A DNA stretch of 64,000 nucleotides from Niveibacterium sp. SC-1 (GCF_038235435.1 NZ_CP151275.1:5022001-5086000); one strand, 5' to 3'. Positions 14,985 through 26,173 are shown, numbered from the stretch's first letter. Made by a program: numbers and translations. Notes: generated by a model from the letters alone, not told the origin.

Positions 14985-17159
14985 ATGCCTGCCCTTCGCC
15001 TTCCATTTGTTTCCGCCCGCCTGCTGCGCGTCACCTGTGCCTTCCTCATGCTGAGCTTCCTGCCCTCCCTGTTCGCTGCCGGGTCGAAGCCCGATTACCC
15101 ACGCCTGTCCGAGAACACCGCCGGCTCACCACGGCAGGAGCTGCGCAAGCTGCTGCACGGACAGGTGGATGGCATGTTCGTGGCGCCTGCGTCGCACCAG
15201 ATGATTGCTGCCGCGGGTGGCTACCTGTGGCGGTTCAGTGCGCAGGGCGAGTTGCTGGAGACCTTGTACGAACCTGAGCACATGTTCGCCTCAGGTATCG
15301 CATTCGGCCCGAGCACCTTCATCGACTGGGTGCATACCGGCGACCGGCAGCACAAGGCCTATGGCCCGACCGTGGATGGCAACGCTTTGTCGCAGGCAGA
15401 ACTCTTCGCCGCGCTGGACCGGGCCAGCGTGGTGGAGTTCGCGCGCCGGGACAAGACCGTATGGGCCTTCCTGTGGGCCGATGGCAAGGCCTGGAAGATG
15501 GACATCACCCACCACGGCGACAAGGTGGATACCATCTGCGGGAGGGAGACCTATTCCTACCGCGAGCTGAACTGGGACCGGACCTGCTTCGAGGGCTACA
15601 AGGCGCGCCCGCGGCCCTTGCGGGAGCTGGAACCGGAAAGCTTTGCGCGCGACACGGAGGTGTCCCGGCGCGTGGAGGTGGATGACTTCAACCGCCGCGT
15701 CTACCACCTGGAAGGCGGCATCAGCGAGCAGTTGCTGGATGCCACCCTGGGGACGCTCCTGCGCGGCATGGGCTACCCCGGCGGGGGCCCCGAACGTCTC
15801 TGGTTCGGGGATGCGCGTGCGCGCCTGAAGGTGGGCGGCGAAGAGATCCGCTTCACCGCCTTCGTGCCGCGGCGGCGCGGCGACTACGGCTTCTACACCA
15901 ACATGAAGTGGTGGGAGCCCGCGGCCCTCGTGCCCGGCATGAGTCCATGGTTCACGGTGCACATGCGGGGCTACATGGAACTTCCGGGCGAGGAGGGGCT
16001 ATTGCGTCACTACGTGAAGGACATCGGCCTCTTCGCCGTGCGCCCACGCGGAACCGGCGCGCTGCCCGCCGAGCGCCGCGAAGTGGCGACCTGGCGGCCG
16101 GTGTTCGAGGGGCCATCGACCCGGGGCATCGCCGTCAGCGGCAAGGTGGAGATGGCCAGTGGCGGAGCGGCGCATCGCTGGCTGCGCAGCCCGGAGCCGC
16201 GCAAGCGTATCGAGGGCATGCCGCCGACGGTGGTGGTCGAGGCGCTGTGGCCCGACCTGCAGCAACTGCCGCGCGCCCTGACCGTGGAGTGGGAGTCGCC
16301 GTGGAATGAGGACTCGCACGCCGTGCTGCGCATCGAGCTGGAGGCGGCGGAGACGCAGCGCGCGTTCCAGCAACTGCGTGATGCGAAGGGAACCCTGGAG
16401 CTCGTGCTGCAGGTACCGGACCTCGAGGCCAATCCCGATCGCATGGGCGTATCGCTGCGCGCGGGCAGCACCACGATCGCGCTGCCGGGAGCACGACTGG
16501 CCTACGTCCAGCGGCCGGCGACGACGAAGGCGGAGCAGCGCGCCGCGCGCATCGCCGCAAACAAGGCCGCGAGCAGCTGGCAGCAGCCTTTTCAAGCGGC
16601 CCGGCAGGCCGCGCGCGAGGAACCTGCCCGCGCCCTGACGGATTTCCTCCAGCTCTGCGCCGAGCTCGCGCAGGACCCGCAGCGCGCCGAGGCCTCGGCA
16701 CCAGCGGTCACCGCGGCCTACGCGGAGCTGCTGGTGCACTACAACGTGAGCCGGGACTTCGCGTCCTCGTCCACGCTGATGCGCCACTATCTGGCGGCCG
16801 TGCATCCGCACATCGGGAACCTCGTGCGCGACCCCGGCCAGCCCTACAACGTCACGGTGCTGGCCAGCCAGACCCTGGCCTTCGGCCTGCATTCGCCGAC
16901 GGACCGCGACCTGGTGGATACCGTCATGCAGACCCTGATCGGCCCCCAGTTCGACCCCCGCATCCAGACCAACGCCACGCTCATGTACAACCTGGCCTGC
17001 TACTACGCGGTGGCCGGCGACAAACCCCGCCTGCTGCAGAGCGTCGAGGCGGCGCGCCGGCTCGGCAAGCCGGCCAGCCAGTTCATGGAAGACGCGGATT
17101 TCAGCAGCTACTGGCAGGACGAGGCGTTCCGCAAGGCGCTGCAAGGCCTTGCAAGCTGA
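14985..17159 (+). CDS. Exported protein of unknown function, 724 residues
   Basis: I do not recognise this family. It has a signal peptide (LLRVTCAFLMLSFLPSLF, cleavage near AAGS). The N-terminal third reads like a beta-rich domain (MFVAPASHQMIAAAGGYLWR, VWAFLWADGKAWKMDITHHG); residues about 255-345 include RRGDYGFYTNMKWWEP; the C-terminal third is helical and TPR-like (LLVHYNVSRDFASSSTLMRH, TNATLMYNLACYYAVAGDK, LLQSVEAARRLGKPASQFME). The final repeat ends in the DADFSSYWQDEAFR pattern common at the end of TPR proteins. It stands alone between the protease and the efflux operon. The periplasm or cell surface is the likely location. Confidence 0.75.
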   Translation: MPALRLPFVSARLLRVTCAFLMLSFLPSLFAAGSKPDYPRLSENTAGSPRQELRKLLHGQVDGMFVAPASHQMIAAAGGYLWRFSAQGELLETLYEPEHMFASGIAFGPSTFIDWVHTGDRQHKAYGPTVDGNALSQAELFAALDRASVVEFARRDKTVWAFLWADGKAWKMDITHHGDKVDTICGRETYSYRELNWDRTCFEGYKARPRPLRELEPESFARDTEVSRRVEVDDFNRRVYHLEGGISEQLLDATLGTLLRGMGYPGGGPERLWFGDARARLKVGGEEIRFTAFVPRRRGDYGFYTNMKWWEPAALVPGMSPWFTVHMRGYMELPGEEGLLRHYVKDIGLFAVRPRGTGALPAERREVATWRPVFEGPSTRGIAVSGKVEMASGGAAHRWLRSPEPRKRIEGMPPTVVVEALWPDLQQLPRALTVEWESPWNEDSHAVLRIELEAAETQRAFQQLRDAKGTLELVLQVPDLEANPDRMGVSLRAGSTTIALPGARLAYVQRPATTKAEQRAARIAANKAASSWQQPFQAARQAAREEPARALTDFLQLCAELAQDPQRAEASAPAVTAAYAELLVHYNVSRDFASSSTLMRHYLAAVHPHIGNLVRDPGQPYNVTVLASQTLAFGLHSPTDRDLVDTVMQTLIGPQFDPRIQTNATLMYNLACYYAVAGDKPRLLQSVEAARRLGKPASQFMEDADFSSYWQDEAFRKALQGLAS

Positions 17160-17325
17160 TGGCGCGCGTCATGCCCGTCTGACGCCCGGCCCATCGAGGC
17201 CGGCGCCACGCCGGGCGCGTAAGTGTGTGTAAAAACAGGTTCGCTCATGTAGGGCGCACACGGCCGTTCGCGCCGGGCCGCTATATTCGCGGTTCCCGCA
17301 ACATGCGAACCCCTTCGTCCTCTTC

Positions 17326-19206
17326 ATGAACGCCGTTTCCAACGTATCCGCCTCCCCCGTGCGCAAGCGCCGCAACAGCCTGCTGCGACGCGTGCTGATC
17401 CTGATCGTCGCGCTCCTGGTCCTTGCCGGTGCCTGGTTCGCCTGGAAGAAGTTCAGCGCGCCGAACCCGCGCGACAAATACCAGATCGTGGATGTGCAGC
17501 GTGGCGATGTGGAAGACCTGGTGACGGCCACCGGCACGGTGCAGCCGCGCGACTACGTGGACGTGGGTGCCCAGGTGTCGGGCCAACTGAAGAAGATCTA
17601 CGTCGAGGTCGGCTCGCAGGTGAAGGAAGGCGACCTGCTCGCCGAGATCGATCCAACGGTGTTCCTCGCCACGGTCGACGGACGCCGCGCCTCGCTGCGC
17701 AATCTGCAGGCAACGATGGTGGACAAGGAGTCGCAGCTCAAGCTCGCCGAGCTCCAGTACACCCGCCAGAAGAACATGCTGGTCGAGAACGCGACCACCG
17801 CCGATGCCTTCCAGAGCGCGGAGGCGACGCTGAAATCGGCGCACGCGCAGATCGAGGCGCTCAAGGCGCAGATCGACCAGACCGAATCCAGCCTGCGCGC
17901 CGACGAGGCCAACCTCAGTTACGCACGCATCTACGCACCGATGACCGGCACGATCGTCTCGATCGCCGCGAAGCAGGGCCAGACGCTCAATGCGAACCAG
18001 CAGGCGCCGACCCTGCTGCGCATCGCCGACATGAACACCATGACCGTGCAGACGCAGGTCTCGGAAGCCGACGTGAGCAAACTGCGCCCGGGCATGGAGT
18101 CTTACTTCACGACCCTGGGCAGCCAGGGCCGGCGCTGGTACGGCACCCTGCGCAAGCTGGAACCCACACCCACGGTGACCAACAACGTGGTGCTCTACAA
18201 CGCGCTTTTCGACGTGCCCAACCAGAACAACGCACTGCTGCCCAACATGACGGCGCAGGTGTTCTTCGTCGCGGCGCAGGCGCGCGATGTCCTGCTGGTG
18301 CCAGCGGGCGCGGTGGTCCGCGCTCAGCGCCAGCGCGGCCAGCGCGGTACTGAAGGCGGTGCACCCGGCAGCAAGGCGAGCGGAGCAGCCGGGGAAGCCC
18401 CGGCCAAGCCGCAGACCGAAGCCCGCGCCGAATCCCGGGCGGAAGCGGCTGCGTCGCGCCCCGCGGGCGACGCGAAGGGCGAGCGTCCGGCGCATGCCCA
18501 CAAGCCGGCCGCCGCCGACGGCGCCTCTCCTGCTATCGCGCAAAGCACCGCCGCACCGGCTGCCGACGAGGACGCCGAACGCGCCGCGCGCCGTGCCCGC
18601 TGGGCCGCGATGAGCCCGGAAGAGCGCGAAGCCTTCCGTGCGCGCCGCGAAGCCATGGGCGGCGAAGGTGGCGGCGGCCCGCGCGGGGCAGGACCGCGTG
18701 GAGAAGGTCCGCGCGGCGATGGCCCCCGTGGCGATGCAGCGCGCAAGGAGAGCACGCCTGACGCGCCGCCCAAGGCCGCGGCAGGAAATGCGGGCAAAGA
18801 CGCCAAGCGCGGCAAGCAGGCTGACAGCGAGCCAGCCGATCCGGCCGAGGCCGAGCAACGCAAGCAGGCGCAGAAGGCGGCCACGCCCTCGGCCCGCGCC
18901 AGCGCGCCGGTCGACCGCGGCCTCGCCTCCTGGGGCAGCAGCTCCGGCCAGCGCGGTCCGCGCAAGGCCAAGGTCAAGGTCATCGATGCCGAAGGCAAGA
19001 TCGAGGAACGGGAAGTGACCCTGGGCATCAGCAACCGGGTGCAGATCGAGATCGTCTCCGGCCTCAAGGAGGGCGAGGACGTGATCGCCGGCGAGAAGCT
19101 GCCCGCCAATGACAAGCAGGCCTCGCGCGCCAACCAACAGGGTGGTCCGGGCATGCCCCCGGGCATGGGCGCGCCCGGCATGGGTGGCGGCGCCAGGGGC
19201 CGTTGA
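17326..19206 (+). CDS. macA: MacA-like periplasmic adaptor with a 200-residue low-complexity insertion
   Basis: 626-residue membrane-fusion protein of a tripartite efflux pump; usual MacA length is about 370. Order: N-terminal membrane anchor (residues 22-41), lipoyl half-motif with [20 protein letters not shown], alpha-hairpin coiled coil (about 115-195), second lipoyl half with [20 protein letters not shown], and barrel strands ending at [12 protein letters not shown] (about 332). Then residues about 333-540 are Ala/Pro/Glu/Arg-rich and include [18 protein letters not shown] and tandem [15 protein letters not shown]. The fold resumes at [20 protein letters not shown]. The C-terminus is Gly/Met/Pro-rich. 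Its stop overlaps the macB start. Confidence 0.9.
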   Translation: MNAVSNVSASPVRKRRNSLLRRVLILIVALLVLAGAWFAWKKFSAPNPRDKYQIVDVQRGDVEDLVTATGTVQPRDYVDVGAQVSGQLKKIYVEVGSQVKEGDLLAEIDPTVFLATVDGRRASLRNLQATMVDKESQLKLAELQYTRQKNMLVENATTADAFQSAEATLKSAHAQIEALKAQIDQTESSLRADEANLSYARIYAPMTGTIVSIAAKQGQTLNANQQAPTLLRIADMNTMTVQTQVSEADVSKLRPGMESYFTTLGSQGRRWYGTLRKLEPTPTVTNNVVLYNALFDVPNQNNALLPNMTAQVFFVAAQARDVLLVPAGAVVRAQRQRGQRGTEGGAPGSKASGAAGEAPAKPQTEARAESRAEAAASRPAGDAKGERPAHAHKPAAADGASPAIAQSTAAPAADEDAERAARRARWAAMSPEEREAFRARREAMGGEGGGGPRGAGPRGEGPRGDGPRGDAARKESTPDAPPKAAAGNAGKDAKRGKQADSEPADPAEAEQRKQAQKAATPSARASAPVDRGLASWGSSSGQRGPRKAKVKVIDAEGKIEEREVTLGISNRVQIEIVSGLKEGEDVIAGEKLPANDKQASRANQQGGPGMPPGMGAPGMGGGARGR

Positions 19207-21224
19207 TGGACGCGGCAGCAAAAGGCCTGAATGCGGGCCAGACCGCAGGCATGGCGGCCGCCGCGCCGCGCATGCGCCACGACGAGGTGCCGCTGATCGA
19301 TCTGGTCGGCGTCACCAAGACCTATCGCAACGGCGAGCTCGCGGTCGAGGTGCTGCACGGGCTTGACCTGCAGATCTACGAGGGCGAGTTCGTCGCGATC
19401 ATGGGCGCCTCCGGTTCGGGCAAGTCCACGCTGATGAACATCCTCGGCTGCCTGGACAAGCCCACCACCGGCAGTTACCGCTTCATGGGGCGCGACGTCT
19501 CGCAGCTCTCGCGCGACGAGCTGGCGGCCCTGCGTCGTGAGGACTTCGGCTTTGTCTTCCAGAGCTACCACCTGATCGCCAACCACACGGCGACCGAGAA
19601 CGTGGAAGTCCCGGCCATGTATTCCGGCATGGCGGCAGCGGACCGCAACGCGCGCGCCGAGCATTTGCTCACCGAACTGGGCCTGGAGGAACGCGGTCAC
19701 CATCGCCCCAACCAGCTCTCGGGGGGTCAGCAGCAACGGGTGTCGATCGCGCGTGCGCTGATGAATGGCGGCCGCATCATCCTCGCCGACGAACCGACCG
19801 GCGCGCTCGATTCGAAGAGCGGCGCGGACGTGATGCGCCTGCTCGAAGAGCTCTCGCGCCGCGGCCACACGGTGATCCTGATCACCCACGCGCGCGAGGT
19901 CGCCGACCATGCGCACCGGGTGATCGAACTGCGTGACGGGGACATCCTCTCCGACCCCGGCCCCGCGCCGGTGCCCGAGACGCAGACCGACTACATGCCG
20001 CCGCAGCGCGCGCCCAACGCGGGTTCGCGCATCGCCGACATGCTGGAGGCGGCCAAGATGGCGACGCGTTCGCTGCGCGCCAACATCTTCCGCGCGATCC
20101 TGACCCTGCTGGGCATCGTGATCGGCGTGGGTTCGGTGATCGCGATGCTGGCGATCGGCGACGGCGCCAAGCAGGCCGTGCTCGAACGCGTCTCGGCCAT
20201 GGGTTCCAACCTCTTGCTGGTGCGCCCCGGCGCGCCCAACCAGCGCGGCTTCTCCAGCACGGCGACCCTGGTGGTGGCGGATGTGGACGCGGTGAATACC
20301 GAAGTGCAGAACGTGCTGGCCGCGATCCCCGAGCAGAACAGCAACGCGACGCTGCGCTACGGCAACAACGACACCAGCACCAGCATCAACGGCACTTCGA
20401 GCAAGTTCCCGCTCGCGCGCCAATGGCCGGTCGCCCGCGGCACCTTCTTCAGCGAGGACGACGAAGCCAACTACGCGACCGTGGCCGTGCTCGGCCAGAC
20501 GGTGGTCGACGCGCTCTTCCCGGACGGGGAGGACCCGATCGGCAAATACGTGCTGGTGAACAACCTGATCTTCCAGGTGGTGGGCGTGATGTCGGTGCGC
20601 GGCGCGTCACCCATGGGTTCGGACCAGGACGACATCGTCTTCGTGCCCTATGCGACGAGCAGCCTGCGCCTCTCCGGCCAGCGCTACCTGCGCAACGTGA
20701 CGGTGGCGGTGAAGGACGTGAGCCGCATCGACGCGACGCAGGAGGCGGTGGAGAAACTGCTGCTGGAACGCCACGGCGTGGTCGACTTCCAGATCCGCAA
20801 CATGGCTTCGATCATCGAGACCATGGAGGAGACGCAGAACACGCTGACCATCCTGCTCGGCTCGATCGCCGCGATCTCGCTCCTGGTGGGCGGCATCGGG
20901 GTGATGAACATCATGCTGGTGTCGGTGACCGAACGGACCCGCGAGATCGGCATCCGCATGGCGACCGGCGCGCGCGAGGGCAACATCATGCAGCAGTTCC
21001 TGATCGAGGCCGTGGTGGTCTCGGCCCTGGGCGGCGCGATCGGCGTGGTGGGCGGACTCGCGGTGGCGGCGGTGATCGGCGCCTTCGGCACCCCCATCAA
21101 GTATTCACTCGGTCCGGTGCTGCTCGCCTTCGGCTGCGCATTCGCCACCGGTCTCATCTTCGGCTTCCTGCCCGCACGCAAGGCCGCCCAGCTCGACCCG
21201 GTCGTGGCCCTGTCGGCGGAATGA
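19206..21224 (+). CDS. macB: MacB-like ABC transporter (ATPase and permease fused)
   Basis: 672-residue noncanonical ABC transporter with an N-terminal ATPase and C-terminal membrane domain, close to the 648 residues of E. coli MacB. Walker [10 protein letters not shown] is at residues 67-75, signature LSGGQQQR, Walker [15 protein letters not shown]. Four membrane segments lie near residues 293, 545, 597 and 635, with a large periplasmic domain between the first two. It works by mechanotransmission with MacA and an outer-membrane channel to move substrates (macrolides, heme precursors, toxins) from periplasm to outside. The ATG at 19206 overlaps the macA stop as TGATG, so the two are translationally coupled; an adjacent TTG is less likely. 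Confidence 0.95.
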   Translation: MDAAAKGLNAGQTAGMAAAAPRMRHDEVPLIDLVGVTKTYRNGELAVEVLHGLDLQIYEGEFVAIMGASGSGKSTLMNILGCLDKPTTGSYRFMGRDVSQLSRDELAALRREDFGFVFQSYHLIANHTATENVEVPAMYSGMAAADRNARAEHLLTELGLEERGHHRPNQLSGGQQQRVSIARALMNGGRIILADEPTGALDSKSGADVMRLLEELSRRGHTVILITHAREVADHAHRVIELRDGDILSDPGPAPVPETQTDYMPPQRAPNAGSRIADMLEAAKMATRSLRANIFRAILTLLGIVIGVGSVIAMLAIGDGAKQAVLERVSAMGSNLLLVRPGAPNQRGFSSTATLVVADVDAVNTEVQNVLAAIPEQNSNATLRYGNNDTSTSINGTSSKFPLARQWPVARGTFFSEDDEANYATVAVLGQTVVDALFPDGEDPIGKYVLVNNLIFQVVGVMSVRGASPMGSDQDDIVFVPYATSSLRLSGQRYLRNVTVAVKDVSRIDATQEAVEKLLLERHGVVDFQIRNMASIIETMEETQNTLTILLGSIAAISLLVGGIGVMNIMLVSVTERTREIGIRMATGAREGNIMQQFLIEAVVVSALGGAIGVVGGLAVAAVIGAFGTPIKYSLGPVLLAFGCAFATGLIFGFLPARKAAQLDPVVALSAE

Positions 21225-21225
21225 C

Positions 21226-22638
21226 ATGAACATGCAAGGATTCAAGACTTCTCCCCTCACCCGTGCGCTGGCCCTGTCGCTGGCGCTGGGCAGCGTGCTC
21301 TCGGCCTGTGCCGTGGGCCGCGAGACCACCCAGCCCAAACTGCCCGAACTCGAACGCAGCTGGGTCGAGGCCGATGCCGGCCGCAGCGCGCTGCGCCAGG
21401 ATTGGTGGCTGGACTTCAACGCCACGGCGCTACCCGCCCTGATCGACGAGGCGCTGGCCGGCAGCCCGGATCTCGCGATCGCGGTGGAACGGGTGCGCCT
21501 GGCGGAACTGGCCGTCGGCAATGCCGGCGCTTCGCTCTTTCCCAGCGTGAGCGGCAACCTGGGCAGCGGCAGCCGCCGGGCCTTCCCCGACCAGGGCGAG
21601 GCGGCCACGGTGAATTCCTCCAGTGCGAGCCTCTCGGTGAGCTATGAGGTGGACCTCTGGGGTCGTATCCAGGATGGCGTGGATAGCGCCAAGGCTTCGC
21701 TCACGGCAAGCCAGTACGACCTCGAGACCGCGCGGCTGACGCTCGCCACCGGGGTCGCCAATGCCTATTTCCAGGTCCTCGGCCTGCGGGTGCGCCTGCA
21801 ACTGGCGCGGGAGAACCTGGAGATCGCCGAGCGGCTCTATCGCATCGTCGACGTGCGCTTCCGCAACGGGGCCGCCTCGGCCCTGGACCTCTCGCGCCAG
21901 CGCACCGCGGTGCTCACCCAGCGGGCGACGATCAAGCCGCTGGAAGTGCAGATCCGCCAGACCGAAAGCGCGCTGGCGATCTTGCTCGGCCGCGCCCCGG
22001 AAGGCTTCGCCGTTGCCAAGGCGGATTTCGACACCCTGCGCAGCCCGGTGGTGGGCGCGGGCCTGCCCTCGCAACTCTTGCTGCGCCGGCCCGACCTTGC
22101 CAGCGCCGAGGCCCAGTTGCGCGCGGCGGACGCCGACGTGGCGGCCGCGCGTGCGGCCCTGCTGCCGAGCTTCCAGCTCTCCGGCTCGGCCGGGCTCGCC
22201 AGCACGGCGCTCCTCTCGCTCGCCAATCCGGTCGCGAGCCTGGGCCTCACGGGCAGTCTCGCGCAGACCATCTTCGACGGCGGCAAGCTGCGCAACCAGG
22301 TCTCGCTCTCCGAATCGCAACGCCGCACCCTGGTGGAGACCTACCGCAAGTCGGTGCTCGCCGCGCTCAAGGAGGTCGAGGACGGTCTGGGCAATGTGGA
22401 CCGCTACACGCATCAGGACGAGGCGCTCACCGCGGTGCGCGACGAGGCCCAGCGCTCGCTGCGTCTGGCGGAGCTGCGTTACCGCGAGGGCGCGGACGAC
22501 CTGTCCAATCTCTTCGATGCCCAGCGCACGCTCTTCGCTGCGCAGGACGCGGTGGCGCAGGTGCGGCTGTCGCGGCTTTCGGCTTCGCTGGACCTCATCA
22601 AGGCCCTGGGCGGCGGCTGGCAGAAGCCGGCAGGCTAA
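21226..22638 (+). CDS. NodT-type outer-membrane efflux lipoprotein (TolC family)
   Basis: 470-residue outer-membrane factor completing the MacAB pump. It carries a lipoprotein signal with lipobox LSAC near residue 27. Two OEP repeats are visible: [20 protein letters not shown] and the paralogous [19 protein letters not shown] segment ([20 protein letters not shown]), with the diagnostic [10 protein letters not shown] and [12 protein letters not shown] segments. It begins one base after the macB stop codon, so the three genes form one operon. A hairpin terminator follows. Confidence 0.93.
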   Translation: MNMQGFKTSPLTRALALSLALGSVLSACAVGRETTQPKLPELERSWVEADAGRSALRQDWWLDFNATALPALIDEALAGSPDLAIAVERVRLAELAVGNAGASLFPSVSGNLGSGSRRAFPDQGEAATVNSSSASLSVSYEVDLWGRIQDGVDSAKASLTASQYDLETARLTLATGVANAYFQVLGLRVRLQLARENLEIAERLYRIVDVRFRNGAASALDLSRQRTAVLTQRATIKPLEVQIRQTESALAILLGRAPEGFAVAKADFDTLRSPVVGAGLPSQLLLRRPDLASAEAQLRAADADVAAARAALLPSFQLSGSAGLASTALLSLANPVASLGLTGSLAQTIFDGGKLRNQVSLSESQRRTLVETYRKSVLAALKEVEDGLGNVDRYTHQDEALTAVRDEAQRSLRLAELRYREGADDLSNLFDAQRTLFAAQDAVAQVRLSRLSASLDLIKALGGGWQKPAG

Positions 22639-22668
22639 GCCGGAGGCGGGTTGTTGGGCTAGTGCCAG

Positions 22669-22700
22669 CGGGCGCCCTCGGGCGCCCGTTCTCGTTTCTC
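22669..22700 (+). terminator. Terminator of the efflux operon
   Basis: CGGGCGCCC / GGGCGCCCG inverted repeat around a TC centre (effective 8-bp stem, 4-base loop), followed by the T-rich TTCTCGTTTCTC. Confidence 0.6.
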
Positions 22701-22747
22701 CGTCGCTTTTTCCTCACTTCCAGAGCGGAAGCTTGCTTTACATCAAA

Positions 22748-22766
22748 AATGCGAATCGTTATCATT
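22748..22766. promoter_or_regulatory. Fur box upstream of the siderophore receptor
   Basis: AATGCGAATCGTTATCATT matches the core of the Fur consensus (AATGATAATCATTATC) at 13 of 16 positions. It lies 122 bases before the TonB-dependent receptor start, in a locally AT-rich patch, which suggests iron-dependent repression. Confidence 0.75.
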
Positions 22767-22887
22767 TGTAATCGATTGCCGTTTCGGCAAGCCAGAAATC
22801 TCTAGCCAGCCACCTGCTTCACCCTCTCCGGTCCGCAGCAGTAGCCAGCCAAGAACAACAACACTGCTTCCCTGGAGAGTATTTCCG

Positions 22888-25176
22888 ATGGCCTACATCA
22901 AGAGCCGCAAGCGGCCCCTGACGTCCCAACCTCGCCTGCACGCGGCCGCCGCCGCCCTGGCGCTCGCAATGCCCGCCGCCGCCCAGGCGCAGGCCACCAA
23001 AGAACAGCAACTGCCGGAAGTGAAGGTCCAGGCGAGCAAGGAGACGAGCTACAAGGCCGACACACTCTCCTCGCCCAAGTTCACCGAGCCCCTGGTCGAC
23101 ACCCCCCAGACCATCACGGTGATCAAGAAGGAAATCCTCCTGGAACAGGGCGCTACCACCCTGACCGAAGCCCTGCGCAACACCCCGGGCGTGGGCACCT
23201 TCTACGTCGGTGAAAACGGCAACACCAGCACCGGCGACACGATCTACATGCGCGGCTTCGACAGCTCCAGCAGCATCTTCGTCGACGGCGTGCGCGACCT
23301 CGGCTCGATCTCGCGCGACATCTTCAACATCGAACAGGTCGAAGTGATCAAGGGCCCGGCCGGCACCGACTACGGCCGCTCCTCGCCCACCGGTTCGATC
23401 AACCTCGCCAGCAAGATGGGCAAGCGCGGCGACAGCACCTCGGGCACGCTCGCCTTCGGCACCGAAGAACAGAAGCGCATCACCTTCGACATGAACCGCG
23501 AGCTGGGCGAGACCGCCGCCATCCGCCTGAACCTGATGGGCCAGGAGAGCGGCGTCTCGGGTCGCGACATGGTCGAAGCCAACCGCTGGGGCATCGCGCC
23601 CTCGCTGGTCTTCGGCCTGGGCACGCCCACGCGCGTACAGCTGAACTACCTGCACGTCACCCAGAACAACATCCCGGACGGTGGCGTGTCCACCATCGGC
23701 CTGCCCGGCTACAGCAGCCCGGACCCGACCCGTCCGCAGATCGGCAGCGCGCCGGCGGTCGACTCGCACAACTTCTACGGCACGGTGCATGACTTCGATG
23801 ACGTGAACGCCGACCAGTTCACCGCCATCGTCGACCACAGCTTCGCCTCGGGTGCCACCCTGCGCAACACCAGCCGCTGGGGTCGCACGCACCAGGACTA
23901 CATGCTGACGTCCTTCATGGCCTCCGCAGCCAACCTGAAGACGCCGAACATCAACGATCCGTCCACCTGGACGGTCGCGCGCAGCAACCCGACCTTCAAG
24001 GATCAGACCAACACGATCCTGACCAACCAGACCAACGTGTCGATGAACCTGCACACCGGCGCGGTCGAACACGACCTCTCCACCGGTCTGGAACTGAGCC
24101 GCGAAACCTCCTCGACCACCGGCGTGGCGGTGAAGAACGGCAGCACCTGGCCGGCCGCCAACCTGTACGACCCCAACTCGAATGTGAACGGCCTGCAGTG
24201 GGGTCCGAACGGGGCGCTCGCCGACGGCCAGACCGACACCTTCGCTGCCTATCTCTTCGACGTGCTGAAATTCGGAGAAAAGTGGCAGGCCAATGCCGGA
24301 CTGCGCCTCGATCACTACAAGACCACTTTCGACAGCACCGTGGCTTGTACGGCCAGCGCCGCGAACTGCGGCTCCAAGCCGGTCGGCACCATCGTGCCAG
24401 GCGTGGTCGATGGCAAGAAGCAGGACAACCTGCTGAGCTGGAAGCTGGGCCTGGTCTTCAAGCCGGCCGCCGCGGGCAGCGTGTATGTGAACTACGCGAC
24501 CTCCGCGCAACCGCCCGCGGGCTCGACCATGACCCTGAGCAGCTCGGCCAACAGCCTGGACAACCCGATCTTCGAACCGCAGGAAGCCGCCACGATCGAG
24601 ACCGGCGCGAAGTGGGAGTTCTTCGGCGGCAAGCTGCTGGTGACCGGCGCGCTCTATCGCACCGAGATCAAGAACGAAGTGGTGCAGGACCCGGTGGACC
24701 TGCAGTACTACCAGACGGGCAAGAAGGAAGTGAAGGGGATCGAACTGGGCGTGGTCGGCCAGATCACCCCGGACTGGAACGTCAGTGCCGGCTTCACCAC
24801 GATGGACACCGAAGTGAAGAGCGGCCCGGCCATCTCGCGCGACGGTTCGCGTGACCTGACCTACACCCCGACCACCGCCTTCACCTCCTGGACCACGTAT
24901 CGCCTGCCCTTCGATCTCACCATCGGCGGCGGCGTGCGCTACTCCGGCGAGATGAAGCGCGGCACCGACGGCGCGATCGGCACGCCGGACCACACCGAGT
25001 CCTACTGGGTGGTGGACGCGATGGCCGCGTATCCGGTCACCAAGAACTTCACCCTGCAGCTGAACGTGTACAACCTCTTCGACGAAGACTACGTCGCCGC
25101 GATCAACAAGAGCGGCTACCGCTATACGCCGGGCGCACCGCTCTCGGCGATGCTCACCGGTATCGTCAACTTCTGA
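22888..25176 (+). CDS. fiu: TonB-dependent catecholate siderophore receptor, Fiu-like
   Basis: 762-residue outer-membrane receptor. It has a signal peptide (cleavage near AAAQAQA), a TonB-box-like LPEVKV at the mature N-terminus, the plug domain (DTPQTITVIKKEILLEQGAT, RGFDSSSSIFVDGVRD, EQVEVIKGPAGTDYGRSSPT) and a beta-barrel of about 22 strands ending in the terminal phenylalanine GIVNF needed for barrel assembly. The plug wording and the following piuC/ybiX gene match the E. coli fiu-ybiX arrangement, which supports catecholate-type ferric siderophore uptake; the exact ligand is inference. Regulated by the Fur box upstream. Confidence 0.88.
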   Translation: MAYIKSRKRPLTSQPRLHAAAAALALAMPAAAQAQATKEQQLPEVKVQASKETSYKADTLSSPKFTEPLVDTPQTITVIKKEILLEQGATTLTEALRNTPGVGTFYVGENGNTSTGDTIYMRGFDSSSSIFVDGVRDLGSISRDIFNIEQVEVIKGPAGTDYGRSSPTGSINLASKMGKRGDSTSGTLAFGTEEQKRITFDMNRELGETAAIRLNLMGQESGVSGRDMVEANRWGIAPSLVFGLGTPTRVQLNYLHVTQNNIPDGGVSTIGLPGYSSPDPTRPQIGSAPAVDSHNFYGTVHDFDDVNADQFTAIVDHSFASGATLRNTSRWGRTHQDYMLTSFMASAANLKTPNINDPSTWTVARSNPTFKDQTNTILTNQTNVSMNLHTGAVEHDLSTGLELSRETSSTTGVAVKNGSTWPAANLYDPNSNVNGLQWGPNGALADGQTDTFAAYLFDVLKFGEKWQANAGLRLDHYKTTFDSTVACTASAANCGSKPVGTIVPGVVDGKKQDNLLSWKLGLVFKPAAAGSVYVNYATSAQPPAGSTMTLSSSANSLDNPIFEPQEAATIETGAKWEFFGGKLLVTGALYRTEIKNEVVQDPVDLQYYQTGKKEVKGIELGVVGQITPDWNVSAGFTTMDTEVKSGPAISRDGSRDLTYTPTTAFTSWTTYRLPFDLTIGGGVRYSGEMKRGTDGAIGTPDHTESYWVVDAMAAYPVTKNFTLQLNVYNLFDEDYVAAINKSGYRYTPGAPLSAMLTGIVNF

Positions 25177-25216
25177 TGTTCAGCGGGTGCCCGGCGCCCG
25201 TCACATGCAGATTCGG

Positions 25217-25245
25217 CGCCCCTCTACGGAGGGGCGTTTTGCTTT
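25217..25245 (+). terminator. Rho-independent terminator after the receptor gene
   Basis: CGCCCCTC / GAGGGGCG stem with TACG loop, followed by TTTTGCTTTTG. The next gene therefore probably has its own promoter or depends on read-through. Confidence 0.85.
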
Positions 25246-25379
25246 TGCTGATCGGGCGACGTCACTCCGCTAGGCAGATCGAATAACTTCTGCGCCGACG
25301 CAAAAACCATCGACCGCCTGCAAACTAGAATCCACACATCCGCGCGCGTGCGCGCAAGCACAACCGAGCCCACACCGAC

Positions 25380-26057
25380 ATGCTGCTGCACATCCCCGAG
25401 GTCCTCACGCGCGAACAGCTCGCGCAGTTCCGCGAACACCTGGCGCAGGCCGAATGGGTGGATGGCCGCGCTACCGTCGGTGACCAGGGCGCCAAGGTCA
25501 AACGCAACCGGCAGCTCGGCGAGAACTCGGCCCTGGCGCAGCAACTCGGCCAGGTGATCCTCGCCGCGCTCGCGCGCAACCCAATGTTCTTCGCCGCCGC
25601 CCTGCCCCAACGCTTCGTCCCGCCTCTCTTCAACTGCTACGAAGGCGGCGAACACTACGGCATGCATATCGACGGTTCGGTGCGACGCCTGCCCAACGGC
25701 GAGCATCTGCGCACCGATCTTTCCTGCACCCTATTCCTCGCCGAGCCGGAGGAATATGACGGCGGCGAACTGATCGTGCAGGACACCTACGGCGAGCACG
25801 AGGTCAAGCTGCCGGCCGGTGATCTCATCCTCTATCCCTCCTCCAGCCTGCACCAGGTCATGCCGGTGACGCGCGGCGCGCGGCTGGCGTCCTTCTTCTG
25901 GCTGCAGAGCATGGTGCGCGACGACTGGCAGCGGACCATGCTCTTCGAACTCGACACCCAGATCCAGAAACTGCGCGACCAGTTGGGCGAGACCGAGCAG
26001 ACAGTTGCCCTGGCCGGCCACTATCACAACCTGCTGCGCATGTGGGCCGAGGTGTGA
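25380..26057 (+). CDS. piuC: PKHD-type Fe(II)/2-oxoglutarate hydroxylase, PiuC/YbiX
   Basis: 225-residue dioxygenase, the same length as E. coli YbiX. The iron ligands are H96-x-D98 (in [11 protein letters not shown]) and H158 (SSSLHQV), and the 2-oxoglutarate-binding arginine is R168 (TRGAR). Genes of this type follow TonB receptors for catecholate siderophores in many proteobacteria and may modify the siderophore or receptor cargo; the substrate is not established. ATG 25380 gives the conserved [10 protein letters not shown] start. The upstream 200 bases include a terminator, so a separate promoter is likely. Confidence 0.92.
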   Translation: MLLHIPEVLTREQLAQFREHLAQAEWVDGRATVGDQGAKVKRNRQLGENSALAQQLGQVILAALARNPMFFAAALPQRFVPPLFNCYEGGEHYGMHIDGSVRRLPNGEHLRTDLSCTLFLAEPEEYDGGELIVQDTYGEHEVKLPAGDLILYPSSSLHQVMPVTRGARLASFFWLQSMVRDDWQRTMLFELDTQIQKLRDQLGETEQTVALAGHYHNLLRMWAEV

Positions 26058-26173
26058 CAAGACCGGCAGGGAATCTTCTTCAGCTGCAAGACAATCCTCC
26101 CTAGCCTGCGAGCTTTCCAGCTGGATATCGCGGGCGCGCACAAGCGTGACAACCAGAAATCCAGGGAGAAGAG

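Noticed and set aside
18660..18740. Short tandem repeats in macA considered as a CRISPR-like or minisatellite array
   Set aside because: They encode in-frame GPRG-type residues inside a gene and lack spacers; they are a protein-level repeat.
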